Shown here piece by piece: positions 31,368 through 40,636 of a DNA stretch of 64,000 nucleotides (positions within the stretch are counted from its first letter, which is position 1; every line of letters starts with the position of its first letter). The DNA lies in assembly GCA_019163375.1 (NCBI GenBank), contig JAFLKK010000009.1, positions 124,001 to 188,000 on the forward strand. The letters run 5' to 3'. The position numbers and the translations under genes were made by a program. The DNA comes from Paludibacter sp. (GTDB lineage Bacteria; Bacteroidota; Bacteroidia; Bacteroidales; Paludibacteraceae). The notes under the pieces are model-generated. The model was not told where the DNA came from. It was given only the letters and a program-made list of their open reading frames with translations, and did not search any database.

Positions 31368-33800
31368 TTAATTCACAACTGTTGGCAACACTGCTTTTAC
31401 AATCATATCCATTTTTGCCTGATTCCGAATTAGAATAAAGTAATACTTTTTGATACCTAAATTTTGGTTCAAATAGTTGCTCAAATCGTTAATTGTTTTG
31501 ATTTTAGCCCCATTTATTCCCTGAAGCAAATCGCCAGTGCGGAAACCAAGTTTGGCCGCTTCCGAGTTTTCGGCTACCATGGTCATACAAACGCCACCCG
31601 CATCGAAAGCCATACCGAATGCCGACATTTCGTCACCGTTTGGTTCTTTTAATGCCACGCCGAACCATGTGTAGGTTATGATTTTTACTGCTACTGCTTC
31701 GGGTTTAATATTGACATCAATAACCGGAATTTGTGGCGTTTTGGCAATGGCTTTCAACGACGGTTTGGTAACTCCAAACTGATCCATTGGTAAGTTTTGG
31801 AATCCCAGTTTAAGTGCAGGCGATGTTGCTTTTACCTGAAAATTACAATGTTCAGCATCCACAAATTGCGGGTCGCCGTTCAGCGAATTCAAGTCGCAAC
31901 TGTTTTTTGCAAATTTGTTCATTTCGCTTTTTGAGGATACATAGAAATTGTAATCCAGTTCCTTTCCCCATTTCCCGTCCACTGCAATGGCTGCATTCAT
32001 AATGGCGGGTTGATAGGCTTTGAAAACGATGTTGTTTTTGAACACGTCGCCGCTGTTTTTGTACCAAACATGTGGATGTAAACCACTGTTAATTATGATG
32101 TTGTTGGTTGCTATTCGGTTATATCCTTCACGGAGTTTCAAACCTCTGTTCAGCAATAGGTTGTTGTAAATCAGGTAGTTGGTTGAACCATCGTCGAGGT
32201 CAATATCCCAGCCATGGTCGCAGCGCCAGCGACTGTTGCGGATAATGTTTGGCTCCAGCATATCCCAAAATGGCATCAGCGTATCTTTTTCTACTTCCAT
32301 GCTGGTTTGTTTCACATCGGGTGTCCAGTAGCGGTCGCGCCCCCAGGAGTTGAAACTTCCGTGGTCGCCAGTTTCGAGTACGGTGTTGAAAATGTCGCAA
32401 TTTTCGATTACATGTCCGCCAAAAGTCCCTTCGTTTATGTTGATTCCAGCACGTGGCACATCGTAAATGGAGCAGTGGTTCACACGGATTTTGTGCGACA
32501 TGGAAATATGCACCGGTGCTGTTTGTTTTTCGTCACGACCAGTAAGAGTTATCAGGCAGTTTTCCACCAAACAATCTTCAGGATAATTATCACTTTTTGG
32601 TCCTTGTGTGCGATCCATGGTTTTGTAATTCTGATTCCCATATTGGAAAATAGGACTGCGAACGGTTGCCGGGTCGCCCACAAAAACAACACCAGAGGCG
32701 CCACTGTTGTGAATATAGCAGCCTGTAACCGCTATTCTGCGGTTGTAATTATTTACAAAAACCGTGTTGCCACCCACTTGGTCGAACTCGCAATCCTGAA
32801 CGCTACAATCTTCGGCACCATTAAAATACACTGTACCACCACGGAAAACGGTCCAGTCGGAGCGAAGTAGCGGTTCTTTGTTTTCCATAAATGTGCGGGC
32901 TGCATGGCGGAACACAAAGCCCTGCAAACGGATATTTTTTACCGGGCTGGCTTTCGTACCGTTGAATTCAATCAGGTTTTTGAGCCTGACAATCTCTACT
33001 TTGGCAGTTTTCAGGTTGGTTTGCGCATCGGGCATAAAGTAAAGTTTATGTTCGGTAGCGTTGTAAAACCATTCGCTTGGCGCATCCAGTTCTTCGAAAA
33101 TATTCTCCACCATTCTGTAACATGGATGCATTTTTGATGGTCGGTTATTTTGCCAGCCACCTTCCATGTCCAATTTCCCATCGGCTTTTGTACCTTTTAT
33201 CAACCAGTGCATGTCGCCCCAAAGCAATGAGTGCATGGCATGTAAGTAACCACCTTGCGAATTTTTCCATCGGGCAATACGTTTAGCATCCAGCGGATTA
33301 TTGGCTGAATCGGCTTTTGCTGAGTGGCTCAGTTCCCAGGTGTCGAACACGTTTTTTCCTGCCACGGCATTGGGGAAACGTGCCATCCGTTGACGCACGC
33401 CATTGATATAAAGTTGGTCGATAACAGGATTACCCGCAATGGATGCTACAAAAATGCCATTTTGAGCAGGTTTCCATTTTAGATTGAGCAAACTTCCACC
33501 GCTTATTATCGCTTTTTCTTCTTCAGCCGCTTTGTAGGTTATAGGATTGTTTGCAGCGTTATCTTCTGCTGTAAACACAATGGTTTGGGGTAAATAATAA
33601 GTGCCATTGGCAAATAATACTTCTACTGCTTCTTGTTTTGAAAACTCACGTGCCAATGCCTGTGCTTTGGCAAATGAAGCCACTGGTTTTGCCTTTGTGC
33701 CCGAGTTTTTGTCGTTACCGGAAGTAGAAACAAAGACTGTTTTGGCCGAAAGATATAAGGGAAGAAGTAATCCAACGAGAATGATACGTGTTTTAAACAT
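31368..33800 (-). CDS. Right-handed beta-helix glycosidase/lyase-like protein with C-terminal PDZ domain
   Basis: 810 aa from the ATG at 33800, which starts a signal peptide (MFKTRIILVGLLLPLYLSA). The frame is open upstream to 33872 but that would overlap the preceding gene. TVFVSTSGNDKNSGTKAKPV and FAKAQALAREF are the standard N terminus of secreted beta-helix carbohydrate enzymes. Long parallel-helix repeats follow (ENCLITLTGRDEK, VIENCDIFNTVLETGDHGSF, DIDLDDGSTNYLIYNNLLLN). Residues about 708-810 form a PDZ domain (AENSEAAKLGFRTGDLLQGI, then INDLSNYL). GH141-type fucosidases and several lyases share the helix fold, so either activity is possible. A PDZ domain on such an enzyme is unusual. 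Confidence 0.75.
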   Translation of the reverse strand: MFKTRIILVGLLLPLYLSAKTVFVSTSGNDKNSGTKAKPVASFAKAQALAREFSKQEAVEVLFANGTYYLPQTIVFTAEDNAANNPITYKAAEEEKAIISGGSLLNLKWKPAQNGIFVASIAGNPVIDQLYINGVRQRMARFPNAVAGKNVFDTWELSHSAKADSANNPLDAKRIARWKNSQGGYLHAMHSLLWGDMHWLIKGTKADGKLDMEGGWQNNRPSKMHPCYRMVENIFEELDAPSEWFYNATEHKLYFMPDAQTNLKTAKVEIVRLKNLIEFNGTKASPVKNIRLQGFVFRHAARTFMENKEPLLRSDWTVFRGGTVYFNGAEDCSVQDCEFDQVGGNTVFVNNYNRRIAVTGCYIHNSGASGVVFVGDPATVRSPIFQYGNQNYKTMDRTQGPKSDNYPEDCLVENCLITLTGRDEKQTAPVHISMSHKIRVNHCSIYDVPRAGININEGTFGGHVIENCDIFNTVLETGDHGSFNSWGRDRYWTPDVKQTSMEVEKDTLMPFWDMLEPNIIRNSRWRCDHGWDIDLDDGSTNYLIYNNLLLNRGLKLREGYNRIATNNIIINSGLHPHVWYKNSGDVFKNNIVFKAYQPAIMNAAIAVDGKWGKELDYNFYVSSKSEMNKFAKNSCDLNSLNGDPQFVDAEHCNFQVKATSPALKLGFQNLPMDQFGVTKPSLKAIAKTPQIPVIDVNIKPEAVAVKIITYTWFGVALKEPNGDEMSAFGMAFDAGGVCMTMVAENSEAAKLGFRTGDLLQGINGAKIKTINDLSNYLNQNLGIKKYYFILIRNQAKMDMIVKAVLPTVVN

Positions 33801-33840
33801 AGGTTTATTGTGAATAATAAGGTGCTTTCTTGATAACTTT

Positions 33841-35295
33841 CTATTCTTTTTCTGAGGCAAGAAATAGCCCAACTTCAGAAATTGCAGCCGTACCAGCCGA
33901 TTTTTTGACTTTAATTTTTATTTTTGATGCGCTGATTTTATTTATCCGCAATAATCGTTTATAGCCAATGGTGGTGGCTGATGCTACCTTTTGCCAACCG
34001 TCTTTTGTCTGCACTTCAATTTGAAACTCTGCCACTCGTTGTCCGTAAGCTATTGGTTCACTGATAGAAATGCGATTGAAGGTTTTTTCTTTTTTTAGGT
34101 CAATGACTATTTCCGGTTGTGCGTCTTTATCCGAAGCAGCCCAGAAAGTTTCAGTGATATTGTCATTTATGTTTGCCGAACGGTATTTTTTCGACCATTT
34201 AGAGCTGGTTTTAATGGTTGAACCCAAAGCCAGATTGTTTTTGAAGCTTTCGTCAATGATTTTTTTGAATTCTACAAAATTGGTTGAATCTGTTTTGTGA
34301 ATTAATCCAGTGCTGTCCGGGGGCAGGTTTATCAGCAATACTCCGTTTCGGCCAACAGATTTATAGTACAAATCTACAATTTGAGACGGCGTTCTTACTT
34401 GATTGTTTTCTGATGAATGGAAAAACCAACCCGGCCGAATGGAAACGTCGCATTGACCAACCAGCCATGAACTGCCAGTGGTTTCACCTATATTCAAATA
34501 AGTTGGATCAGAATTACCAACTCGAAGTTTGTTCCTATTAATCGTAGACCAAAATGTTTCTCCACAATATCCTTTCTCATTTCCAACCCAGCGAATATCA
34601 GGGCCGTTATCAGAAAAAATCTGGCAGTCGGGCTGCAAAGTTTTCACTATTTTGTGAAATTCCGCCCACGGATAATAATCATTGCCGATAATACGTTTTT
34701 CGCGTGCACCCCCATAATATCCATCGCCACCGTTGGCACCATCAAACCATATTTCCGACACTTTTCCATAATTGGTCAGGATTTCAGTAAGTTGATTCTT
34801 AAAATAGTCGATATATTCTTTGCGCCCGTAATCTTTGTGGTTTCTGTCCCAGGGCGAAAGGTACATGCCAACTTTGATGCCGTATTTATGACAAGCATCC
34901 ACAAATTCGCGCACAATATCGCCTTTACCGTTTTTATACGGACTATTTTTGATGGAATGTTCGGTGTATTTGCTTGGCCATAAACAAAATCCGTCGTGAT
35001 GTTTGGTGGTAAGAATCAGTTCTTTAACGCCTGCGTTTTTGGCTGTTTGCGCCCATTGTTCGGCATTCAGATTATAAGGGTTGAATCGTTTGGGGTCTTC
35101 ATCGCCATTACCCCATTCTTTGTTGTAGAAAGTAGTTGTAGTAAAATGCACAAATGCAACAAGTTCCTGTTGTTGATAGCGGATTTGATTTTCGGTAGGA
35201 ATAACTTTGTTTTTTAGAAATTCTTTTTTCCCAACAGCCATCAGCTGTGATACAGAAGCGCAAAAGCAAAGAAACAATAGGCTGTGTTTTTTCAT
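33841..35295 (-). CDS. GH29 alpha-L-fucosidase, subfamily B type, with discoidin domain
   Basis: 484 aa with a signal peptide MKKHSLLFLCFCASVSQLMA. Motifs are VAFVHFTTTTFYNKEWG with His50, LILTTKHHDGFCLWPSKYTE, the nucleophile Asp185 in SEIWFDGANGGDG, and IRWVGNEKGYCGE with the likely acid/base Glu240. The WVGNExG motif marks GH29-B enzymes, which prefer branched alpha-1,3/1,4-fucose. Residues about 350-484 are an F5/8 type C module (NIDN-like ANINDNITETFWAASDKDAQ). It precedes the beta-helix gene by 40 bp after start correction. Family and key residues are clear; the natural acceptor is not. Confidence 0.92.
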   Translation of the reverse strand: MKKHSLLFLCFCASVSQLMAVGKKEFLKNKVIPTENQIRYQQQELVAFVHFTTTTFYNKEWGNGDEDPKRFNPYNLNAEQWAQTAKNAGVKELILTTKHHDGFCLWPSKYTEHSIKNSPYKNGKGDIVREFVDACHKYGIKVGMYLSPWDRNHKDYGRKEYIDYFKNQLTEILTNYGKVSEIWFDGANGGDGYYGGAREKRIIGNDYYPWAEFHKIVKTLQPDCQIFSDNGPDIRWVGNEKGYCGETFWSTINRNKLRVGNSDPTYLNIGETTGSSWLVGQCDVSIRPGWFFHSSENNQVRTPSQIVDLYYKSVGRNGVLLINLPPDSTGLIHKTDSTNFVEFKKIIDESFKNNLALGSTIKTSSKWSKKYRSANINDNITETFWAASDKDAQPEIVIDLKKEKTFNRISISEPIAYGQRVAEFQIEVQTKDGWQKVASATTIGYKRLLRINKISASKIKIKVKKSAGTAAISEVGLFLASEKE

Positions 35296-35407
35296 TAATT
35301 TATTTGTTTAGAATAGAGATCTGTATAGTATTTGATTAGTGTATTAGAATCAATTCGGTTGAAAGGTTAGCGCTCACTGATATCCAGCCCTAATATTTCA
35401 TTTTTTT

Positions 35408-36841
35408 TTAATTGAGCTGATTATAAATCAGTATTTCGGAAATTCCAAAACCAGGCTTAAAAGATTCTATCAGAATCCGAACCTTAGTAGTGCTTATTGA
35501 GTTGAACTTATGAATTCGGACTTTATTCGCAGTATTGGTTATTTCAATACTTTTCCAGACATTAGTGTCCCAATACTCTATTTTATAGCTATCAAGTGCG
35601 TTTTGTAATGGTTTTATTTTAAAAGAAAGATTATCAGTTTCTACAAATCCAATGCAATTAATTGTAGTAGGCACATCAAAATTTATTTCCAGAAATGCTG
35701 TTTTGGAAGTTTGATTTGGTCTCCATGCAGTTTGATAATTTCCATCGTTAGCCAAATCTGAATGTAACCAATTTTGTGACCAACTCGAATTCATTTTTTG
35801 ATGTTTTGCCAGGTTGGTGCTAATAATTGGTTCTTTTACTATATTTAGTTTAGGGGAGGATTCTGCATTTTTGTTCATTCTGCCCAGTTCTTTTAATTCT
35901 GTAATCATATTTTGGTCAATTAGACCATCGGGGTTAGGCGTAATGTTCAATGTGGCATTACAAAGCGATTGGTTAATAGGTGTTACGATTTTATTTGCAA
36001 TTTCCTGTCCTTTCATTACCGGTAAAGTGTCATAGCCCTGTTTCCAAAACCAATCTCTGTTTAATGGCAAAATAATATGTGCAGGAATGGAATTTCTCGA
36101 AGAATTAATACGCGACAATGTATTATTGCAAGTTAAAATATCACTGTAGAATAACTCACTTTCAGAGTATTTTCCGCCATTGTTTGTTATCACAAGACAA
36201 TTGGGTTGCAGCGATTTGATATGCTTGTAAATCTGTTCAAAAGAAATATCATCATAACTTATGCGCGACCACGGCGCATCCCAACCATCGAGATATAAAC
36301 CGCCAATTTCACCATAATTTGTTAGTAATTCGGTCAGTTGAGACTCAATAAAGTAGACTTTTTCCTTGTCTGTCCAACCAGCTCTAATGTTGTGTTTTAT
36401 GTCGAGTATGGAATAATATAAAAACACCTTGATTCCTTTTTTACGGAAAGCATCGGAAAATTCCTTTACCACATCCCGTTTCAACGGGCTTTTCATTACA
36501 TTGTAATCGGTAGTTTTAGTGTTCCAAATACAAAATCCATTGTGATGTTTGGCTGTTAGAATTGCATAGCCCATTCTGGCCGATTTTGCAGCATCCGCCC
36601 ATTGGTTACAGTCAAGTTTCGTCGGATTAAATACATTTACCGATGTATTTGGGTCTATCCAATGCTGCTGGCTATAGGTAGGCAAATTAAACTCAATAAG
36701 CATTCCCTGTTTCATGTCTAGAAAATCTTGTTGAAGTTGCAATAGATTCTTCGATGCAGCTTTTTGTCCAACAGTAGCTTCTAAAACAAAGACAAATGCG
36801 AAAAGAATTAAAAGAACTGATTTTCTGGTTTGATTTTTCAT
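35408..36841 (-). CDS. GH29-like protein with an altered fucose-binding site
   Basis: 477 aa with a signal peptide (about residues 1-26). The GH29 frame is recognisable: ILTAKHHNGFCIWNTKTTDY, FLYYSILDIKH, and the nucleophile region GGLYLDGWDAPW with Asp185. But the first active-site block, normally GMFIHFG or GMFIHWG, reads GMLIEFNLPTY, so the substrate-binding His is Glu50 here. No WVGNExG block is visible. The C-terminal ~150 residues are discoidin-like (SDLANDGNYQTAWRPNQTSK). The loss of the His suggests a changed sugar preference or a non-catalytic role. It is 26 bp after a GH31 gene and 112 bp before the GH29-B gene. Confidence 0.8.
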   Translation of the reverse strand: MKNQTRKSVLLILFAFVFVLEATVGQKAASKNLLQLQQDFLDMKQGMLIEFNLPTYSQQHWIDPNTSVNVFNPTKLDCNQWADAAKSARMGYAILTAKHHNGFCIWNTKTTDYNVMKSPLKRDVVKEFSDAFRKKGIKVFLYYSILDIKHNIRAGWTDKEKVYFIESQLTELLTNYGEIGGLYLDGWDAPWSRISYDDISFEQIYKHIKSLQPNCLVITNNGGKYSESELFYSDILTCNNTLSRINSSRNSIPAHIILPLNRDWFWKQGYDTLPVMKGQEIANKIVTPINQSLCNATLNITPNPDGLIDQNMITELKELGRMNKNAESSPKLNIVKEPIISTNLAKHQKMNSSWSQNWLHSDLANDGNYQTAWRPNQTSKTAFLEINFDVPTTINCIGFVETDNLSFKIKPLQNALDSYKIEYWDTNVWKSIEITNTANKVRIHKFNSISTTKVRILIESFKPGFGISEILIYNQLN

Positions 36842-36867
36842 TGGATATTGATTTTAAAGTTGATTTT

Positions 36868-39252
36868 TTATTTGATAGAAAAAATAGTTTTCCAATCTAA
36901 CTGACTAGTATTCAGAGTAAACTTGCCCATGTCTTTCAACAATGAAATTTCTCGACTGATATTCTCCGAAGGCAAACAAATCCATCCAGTGGCTCTATTA
37001 CCCGACGAATATACTTTCAACTCTATTTTCGACCAGTCCATTTTGTCGGTCGATTGTGCCAGTGCAATATGCGGAATAATCGCTCCATCACGCACCAGAA
37101 TGACTGCCGGAATTTGCCCGGTTTCAATTAGGTTCCAACCTGCATTGTAGGTTTTTCCGCTTTGGTAATCCATCCATATGCCATTGCCGGGGAGGTAAAC
37201 ATTCCGCGAAGTGCCTTTTTCCATCATGGGTGCTACCAGAATGTCCTGTCCGAAGAGGTACTCATCATCGATAAGCCATGCTCCGGCATCGTCGGGGTAT
37301 TCTATGCAAAGTGCACGAACCATTGGTAAGCCGGTTTCGGTGCAGCGTTTGGCTTGCGCATATACATAAGGCATTAGTTTGTATTTCATTTCGGCACTCT
37401 GGCGGAAGGCTTTGACGAACGACGGATTGTACAACCACGGTTCTTTTGGCGGTGCTCCGTGTGCACGAGAGTGAGAAGTTAGGAACCCGAATGGCAACCA
37501 GCGGCGGTATAACTCTTCGGGTGAGCTTTGCACAAATCCGCCAATATCGTGACTCCAAAACGAGAATCCGCTGAGTCCGAAGGATAATCCACCACGCAGT
37601 GTACTTGTCATGCCATTGTCGGTATTAGCAGCATCGCCACCCCAGTGCAGCGGATAGCGTTGCGAACCGGCCCACGCACTACGCGCCCAGATGATATAGT
37701 TGCCTGTAACTTGTTTGGTCACTTCTGCAACGGTTTTGTTGTAGCGAAGCGGATAAAGGTTGTGCTCGTACAATCCACCTTTGCCTGAAGCATAAAAACC
37801 GTTGAGTGGAGCTGCTTCGCCAAAGTCAACCTTGATAGCACCAACGCCCATTTTGAGCAAGCCCGCCAGTTTATCTTGATACCATTTTACGGTTTCGGGA
37901 TTCGAGAAATCGAGCACGGCATCTTCGTATGGCAAACCGCCATTTGCATTTTTTACGTACAATCCTTTTTCTATTATTTCCTTGAAATACTTGTTTTTGG
38001 GCGTGAAATAAGTCAACTGCCAAAGTGAAATATGGAAGCCGTTCTTCTTCAAGTCGTCAATCATTTTTTGTGGATTGTCGAAACGGCTTGGTGCAAATTT
38101 GTAGTCGCATTGCCAGTCGGTTTCGAACCAGCCTGTATCAAAGTGAATAACATCCGAAGGGATTTTGTTTTCGCGTAATTTGGCAGCCACATCGTAGCCC
38201 TCTTTTTCGGAGAAATAAGTGATACGGCTCATCCAAGTACCAAATGACCATAGCGGCGGCATGGGAGATTTGCCGGTAAGATCGGTATATTCGTTGAGAA
38301 TGTTTTTAGGTGTTCCGAAAAACAAAAACATATCTAGCGATTCGTCGGCCATGAAGAGTTTGGTAGCTCCCACGTAAGTTGCCCCGAAATCGCAGGTAAC
38401 GGGTGCGGATGTATGCATAAACACTCCATAACCACGGCTGCTCATGTAAAACGGAACTGGTTTGTATTGTTGGTCGGTTTCAGGGCCTTGCGGGTCAGTT
38501 ACGAACAGGTTGAGTTTCTGACCTGCTTTGTTTAAGCCAGTGAATGACTCACCGCAACCCATAATCTTTTCGTTGGGCGAAAGCAGGAAAACTGGGTTGA
38601 TGCTGCGCGAATTATCCGTTCCACGTTTGATAAAGTTGAACGGCAGGATTTTTACCTGCGTGGTGTCGTTGTCAATCCAGCGGCGGGTGGAGGTGAGCAT
38701 TTTTCCTTTTTTATCCTGCAACAGGATGCGGAACGGGTTTTCTTCAATCACTAACACACCGTTTGCACCTTCATAGCGATGTCCGTTTTTCAGATGGGTA
38801 TATTTCCACGAATTATCTTTCGCAGGCGTCTTTACCAACATCAGCGATTCGGCTTGCTTCAATTCTACCGGGGAGGTGAGCATCCGTACCCGAACGGCAG
38901 AAGGAGACACAAAGTCGAGGGTAAACTTCAGATTCGGATTCTGGTCGTACTCCGTCTCAGGAAAATCGAGCATTTTCAAATCCTGCGCCAAAATGGTGTT
39001 GGTATTGAAGGCCTGGCGTGTATAAAGCGATTTTCGCTTCCATTCAATGGTTCCGGTTCCGGTTTGCGGGTCGAACGAAGCCAACTTGTCGGCAAAGAAA
39101 AAGATGTTTGTAATGTCGTTGAAATCCGTGCTCATGTCTTTGGCCATGTTCATAAGGTAGGTAGAACCACTGTTTGTTTGGGTTTGAGCGTTAATGCCAA
39201 TAAAAACTGTAAATAGTAGCATTGATACAATGTGAATAACTTTTACTCTCAT
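36868..39252 (-). CDS. GH31 alpha-glycosidase, YicI-like alpha-xylosidase type
   Basis: 794 aa with a signal peptide (about residues 1-22). It has the GH31 N-terminal sandwich (GCGESFTGLNKAGQKLNLFV), then the TIM barrel with VIHFDTGWFETDWQCDYKFA, nucleophile Asp476 in GAIKVDFGEAAP, and acid/base Asp540 in LHWGGDAANTDNGM. SGFSFWSHDIGGFV is also intact. The KVDFGE form of the nucleophile block is that of YicI-type alpha-xylosidases rather than WxDMNE alpha-glucosidases. It would remove non-reducing alpha-xylose or a close analogue. It differs from the PA14-bearing GH31 encoded at 43913-46774, so the block has two alpha-xylosidase-like enzymes of different subtypes. Confidence 0.9.
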   Translation of the reverse strand: MRVKVIHIVSMLLFTVFIGINAQTQTNSGSTYLMNMAKDMSTDFNDITNIFFFADKLASFDPQTGTGTIEWKRKSLYTRQAFNTNTILAQDLKMLDFPETEYDQNPNLKFTLDFVSPSAVRVRMLTSPVELKQAESLMLVKTPAKDNSWKYTHLKNGHRYEGANGVLVIEENPFRILLQDKKGKMLTSTRRWIDNDTTQVKILPFNFIKRGTDNSRSINPVFLLSPNEKIMGCGESFTGLNKAGQKLNLFVTDPQGPETDQQYKPVPFYMSSRGYGVFMHTSAPVTCDFGATYVGATKLFMADESLDMFLFFGTPKNILNEYTDLTGKSPMPPLWSFGTWMSRITYFSEKEGYDVAAKLRENKIPSDVIHFDTGWFETDWQCDYKFAPSRFDNPQKMIDDLKKNGFHISLWQLTYFTPKNKYFKEIIEKGLYVKNANGGLPYEDAVLDFSNPETVKWYQDKLAGLLKMGVGAIKVDFGEAAPLNGFYASGKGGLYEHNLYPLRYNKTVAEVTKQVTGNYIIWARSAWAGSQRYPLHWGGDAANTDNGMTSTLRGGLSFGLSGFSFWSHDIGGFVQSSPEELYRRWLPFGFLTSHSRAHGAPPKEPWLYNPSFVKAFRQSAEMKYKLMPYVYAQAKRCTETGLPMVRALCIEYPDDAGAWLIDDEYLFGQDILVAPMMEKGTSRNVYLPGNGIWMDYQSGKTYNAGWNLIETGQIPAVILVRDGAIIPHIALAQSTDKMDWSKIELKVYSSGNRATGWICLPSENISREISLLKDMGKFTLNTSQLDWKTIFSIK

Positions 39253-39286
39253 GATGGTTAAATTGCATTTTAAGTGGTTGATAACG

Positions 39287-40480
39287 TTAATTGTTTATGA
39301 TTGTCCTAAATCTCATTAATGCCTCCACGTAATAATAATCAGCATATGAAAGTGGCACGTCAATCTCGGAGTTTTGAGGCATGGCTCCCACACTGTGTTT
39401 GAGAATAAAGTTGCCATTATTGTCTGCTGCATTGCTATAAGCAGGTGAACTCAAAGCACGGATTTGTTTTTCGGCGACAGCTAAATATTTTCGCGATTTA
39501 TTTTTATCAACATAGCCACTTAACTCTATCAGCGCCGAACATATAACTGCACCAGCTGAAGCATCGCGGTAGGTGTCGGGGATATTTGGCGCATCAAAAT
39601 CCCAGTAAGGTATTTTATCTTCTGGCAAGCGTGGATGGTTTAATAAATATGTGGCTACTGCACACGCTTTATTCAAAAATGTGCTGTCCTTTGTGAAACG
39701 ATACATCATAGTATAACCATATAATGCCCAACCTTGTCCGCGCGCCCAACTTGATTCATTGGCATAGCCTTGATGTGTTGTTTTGCTGTCAACGTTTCCG
39801 GTTTCTGGATTGTAGTTCACCACGTGATAGCAACTGTTGTCGGGACGAAAATGGTTCAGAGCTGTTTTTTTAGCATGCGAAATGGCAATTTGAGCAAATT
39901 CAGGTTGGTTGTACTGTTGCGAAGCCCACATCAGCATTTCCAAATTCATCATGTTATCTATTATTACCGGATATTTCCATTTAACAGAATTCCACGAACG
40001 TATAAGACCTACACTCGGATTGTAACGGGTTGATAATGATATTGATGCATTGAGAATGACAGGTAGACAGCTGGTGTCGTTTAAGATGCGATATTGATTG
40101 CCAAAACTGCAAAAAATTATAAATCCAACATCATGAGTGCTGGTTGTAAATTGCTGGTTCTCAATTCTATGTGTGTAATTTACAGCAAGAGTTTTAAGCT
40201 CTTCAGAGGGCTTGTTTTCGTACAGATACCACAGCACGCCTGGAAAAAATCCACTTACCCAATTGTTTGGTTTGCAAGTAATTAAGTTTCCAAATGTATT
40301 GGTAGTTCGGGGCAACTCAGCAGGTTTGTTTTCCAATGATTTTGCCATTAGTAGACTTTGTTTGGTCGAAAACTCAAGTGCTGTATTAATGACTTCTTTC
40401 AAAGATTTTTGCAATGGTTTGGCTTTGGCTGAATGGATAAGAAGAACACTCGCTAAAAGCATTATCAGCATTTTTTTCAT
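39287..40480 (-). CDS. GH88 unsaturated glucuronyl hydrolase
   Basis: 397 aa with a signal peptide MKKMLIMLLASVLLIHSAKA. The (alpha/alpha)6 barrel has NNWVSGFFPGVLWYLYE, TTSTHDVGFIIFCSFGN with Asp117, and VIIDNMMNLEMLMWAS with Asp175; these two Asp residues correspond to the catalytic pair of GH88. YANESSWARGQGWALYGYTM and YWDFDAPNIP are also family-typical. GH88 enzymes hydrate the delta-4,5 unsaturated uronic acid left by polysaccharide lyases and so free it. No recognised lyase is encoded in this window, so the lyase is either elsewhere or is one of the beta-helix proteins. Its start lies in a repeat-bearing gap of 156 bp. Confidence 0.93.
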   Translation of the reverse strand: MKKMLIMLLASVLLIHSAKAKPLQKSLKEVINTALEFSTKQSLLMAKSLENKPAELPRTTNTFGNLITCKPNNWVSGFFPGVLWYLYENKPSEELKTLAVNYTHRIENQQFTTSTHDVGFIIFCSFGNQYRILNDTSCLPVILNASISLSTRYNPSVGLIRSWNSVKWKYPVIIDNMMNLEMLMWASQQYNQPEFAQIAISHAKKTALNHFRPDNSCYHVVNYNPETGNVDSKTTHQGYANESSWARGQGWALYGYTMMYRFTKDSTFLNKACAVATYLLNHPRLPEDKIPYWDFDAPNIPDTYRDASAGAVICSALIELSGYVDKNKSRKYLAVAEKQIRALSSPAYSNAADNNGNFILKHSVGAMPQNSEIDVPLSYADYYYVEALMRFRTIINN

Positions 40481-40502
40481 TTGGTTATAATAAGCCCCCT
40501 AA

Positions 40503-40582
40503 TCCCCTGAAGGGGAATAGAGAGTGGTTAGTTTTGTTAACAGTCATCTCGCTGTGTATCCTAGTCCCGATAGTTATCGGGA
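40503..40582. repeat. Intergenic palindromes (CCCCT...AGGGG and CCCGATAG...TATCGGG)
   Basis: Two palindromes lie in the 156-bp gap between the DUF2264 and GH88 genes. TCCCCTGAAGGGGA occupies 40503-40516 and TCCCGATAGTTATCGGGA occupies 40565-40582. The first belongs to the same family as the elements at 43791-43897 and 46787-46882. The second shares its core with the hairpin at 27129-27182. They look like dispersed extragenic palindromes; effects on transcript stability are possible but not shown. Confidence 0.65.
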
Positions 40583-40636
40583 TATTTTGGTCATGGATGT
40601 TTCATTTGATAATTTTTATTTTAGAAATAGATGATT

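Noticed and set aside
32214-32870. 218-aa plus-strand frame
   Set aside because: Antisense to the beta-helix gene; the coding strand has clear repeats and signal peptide.
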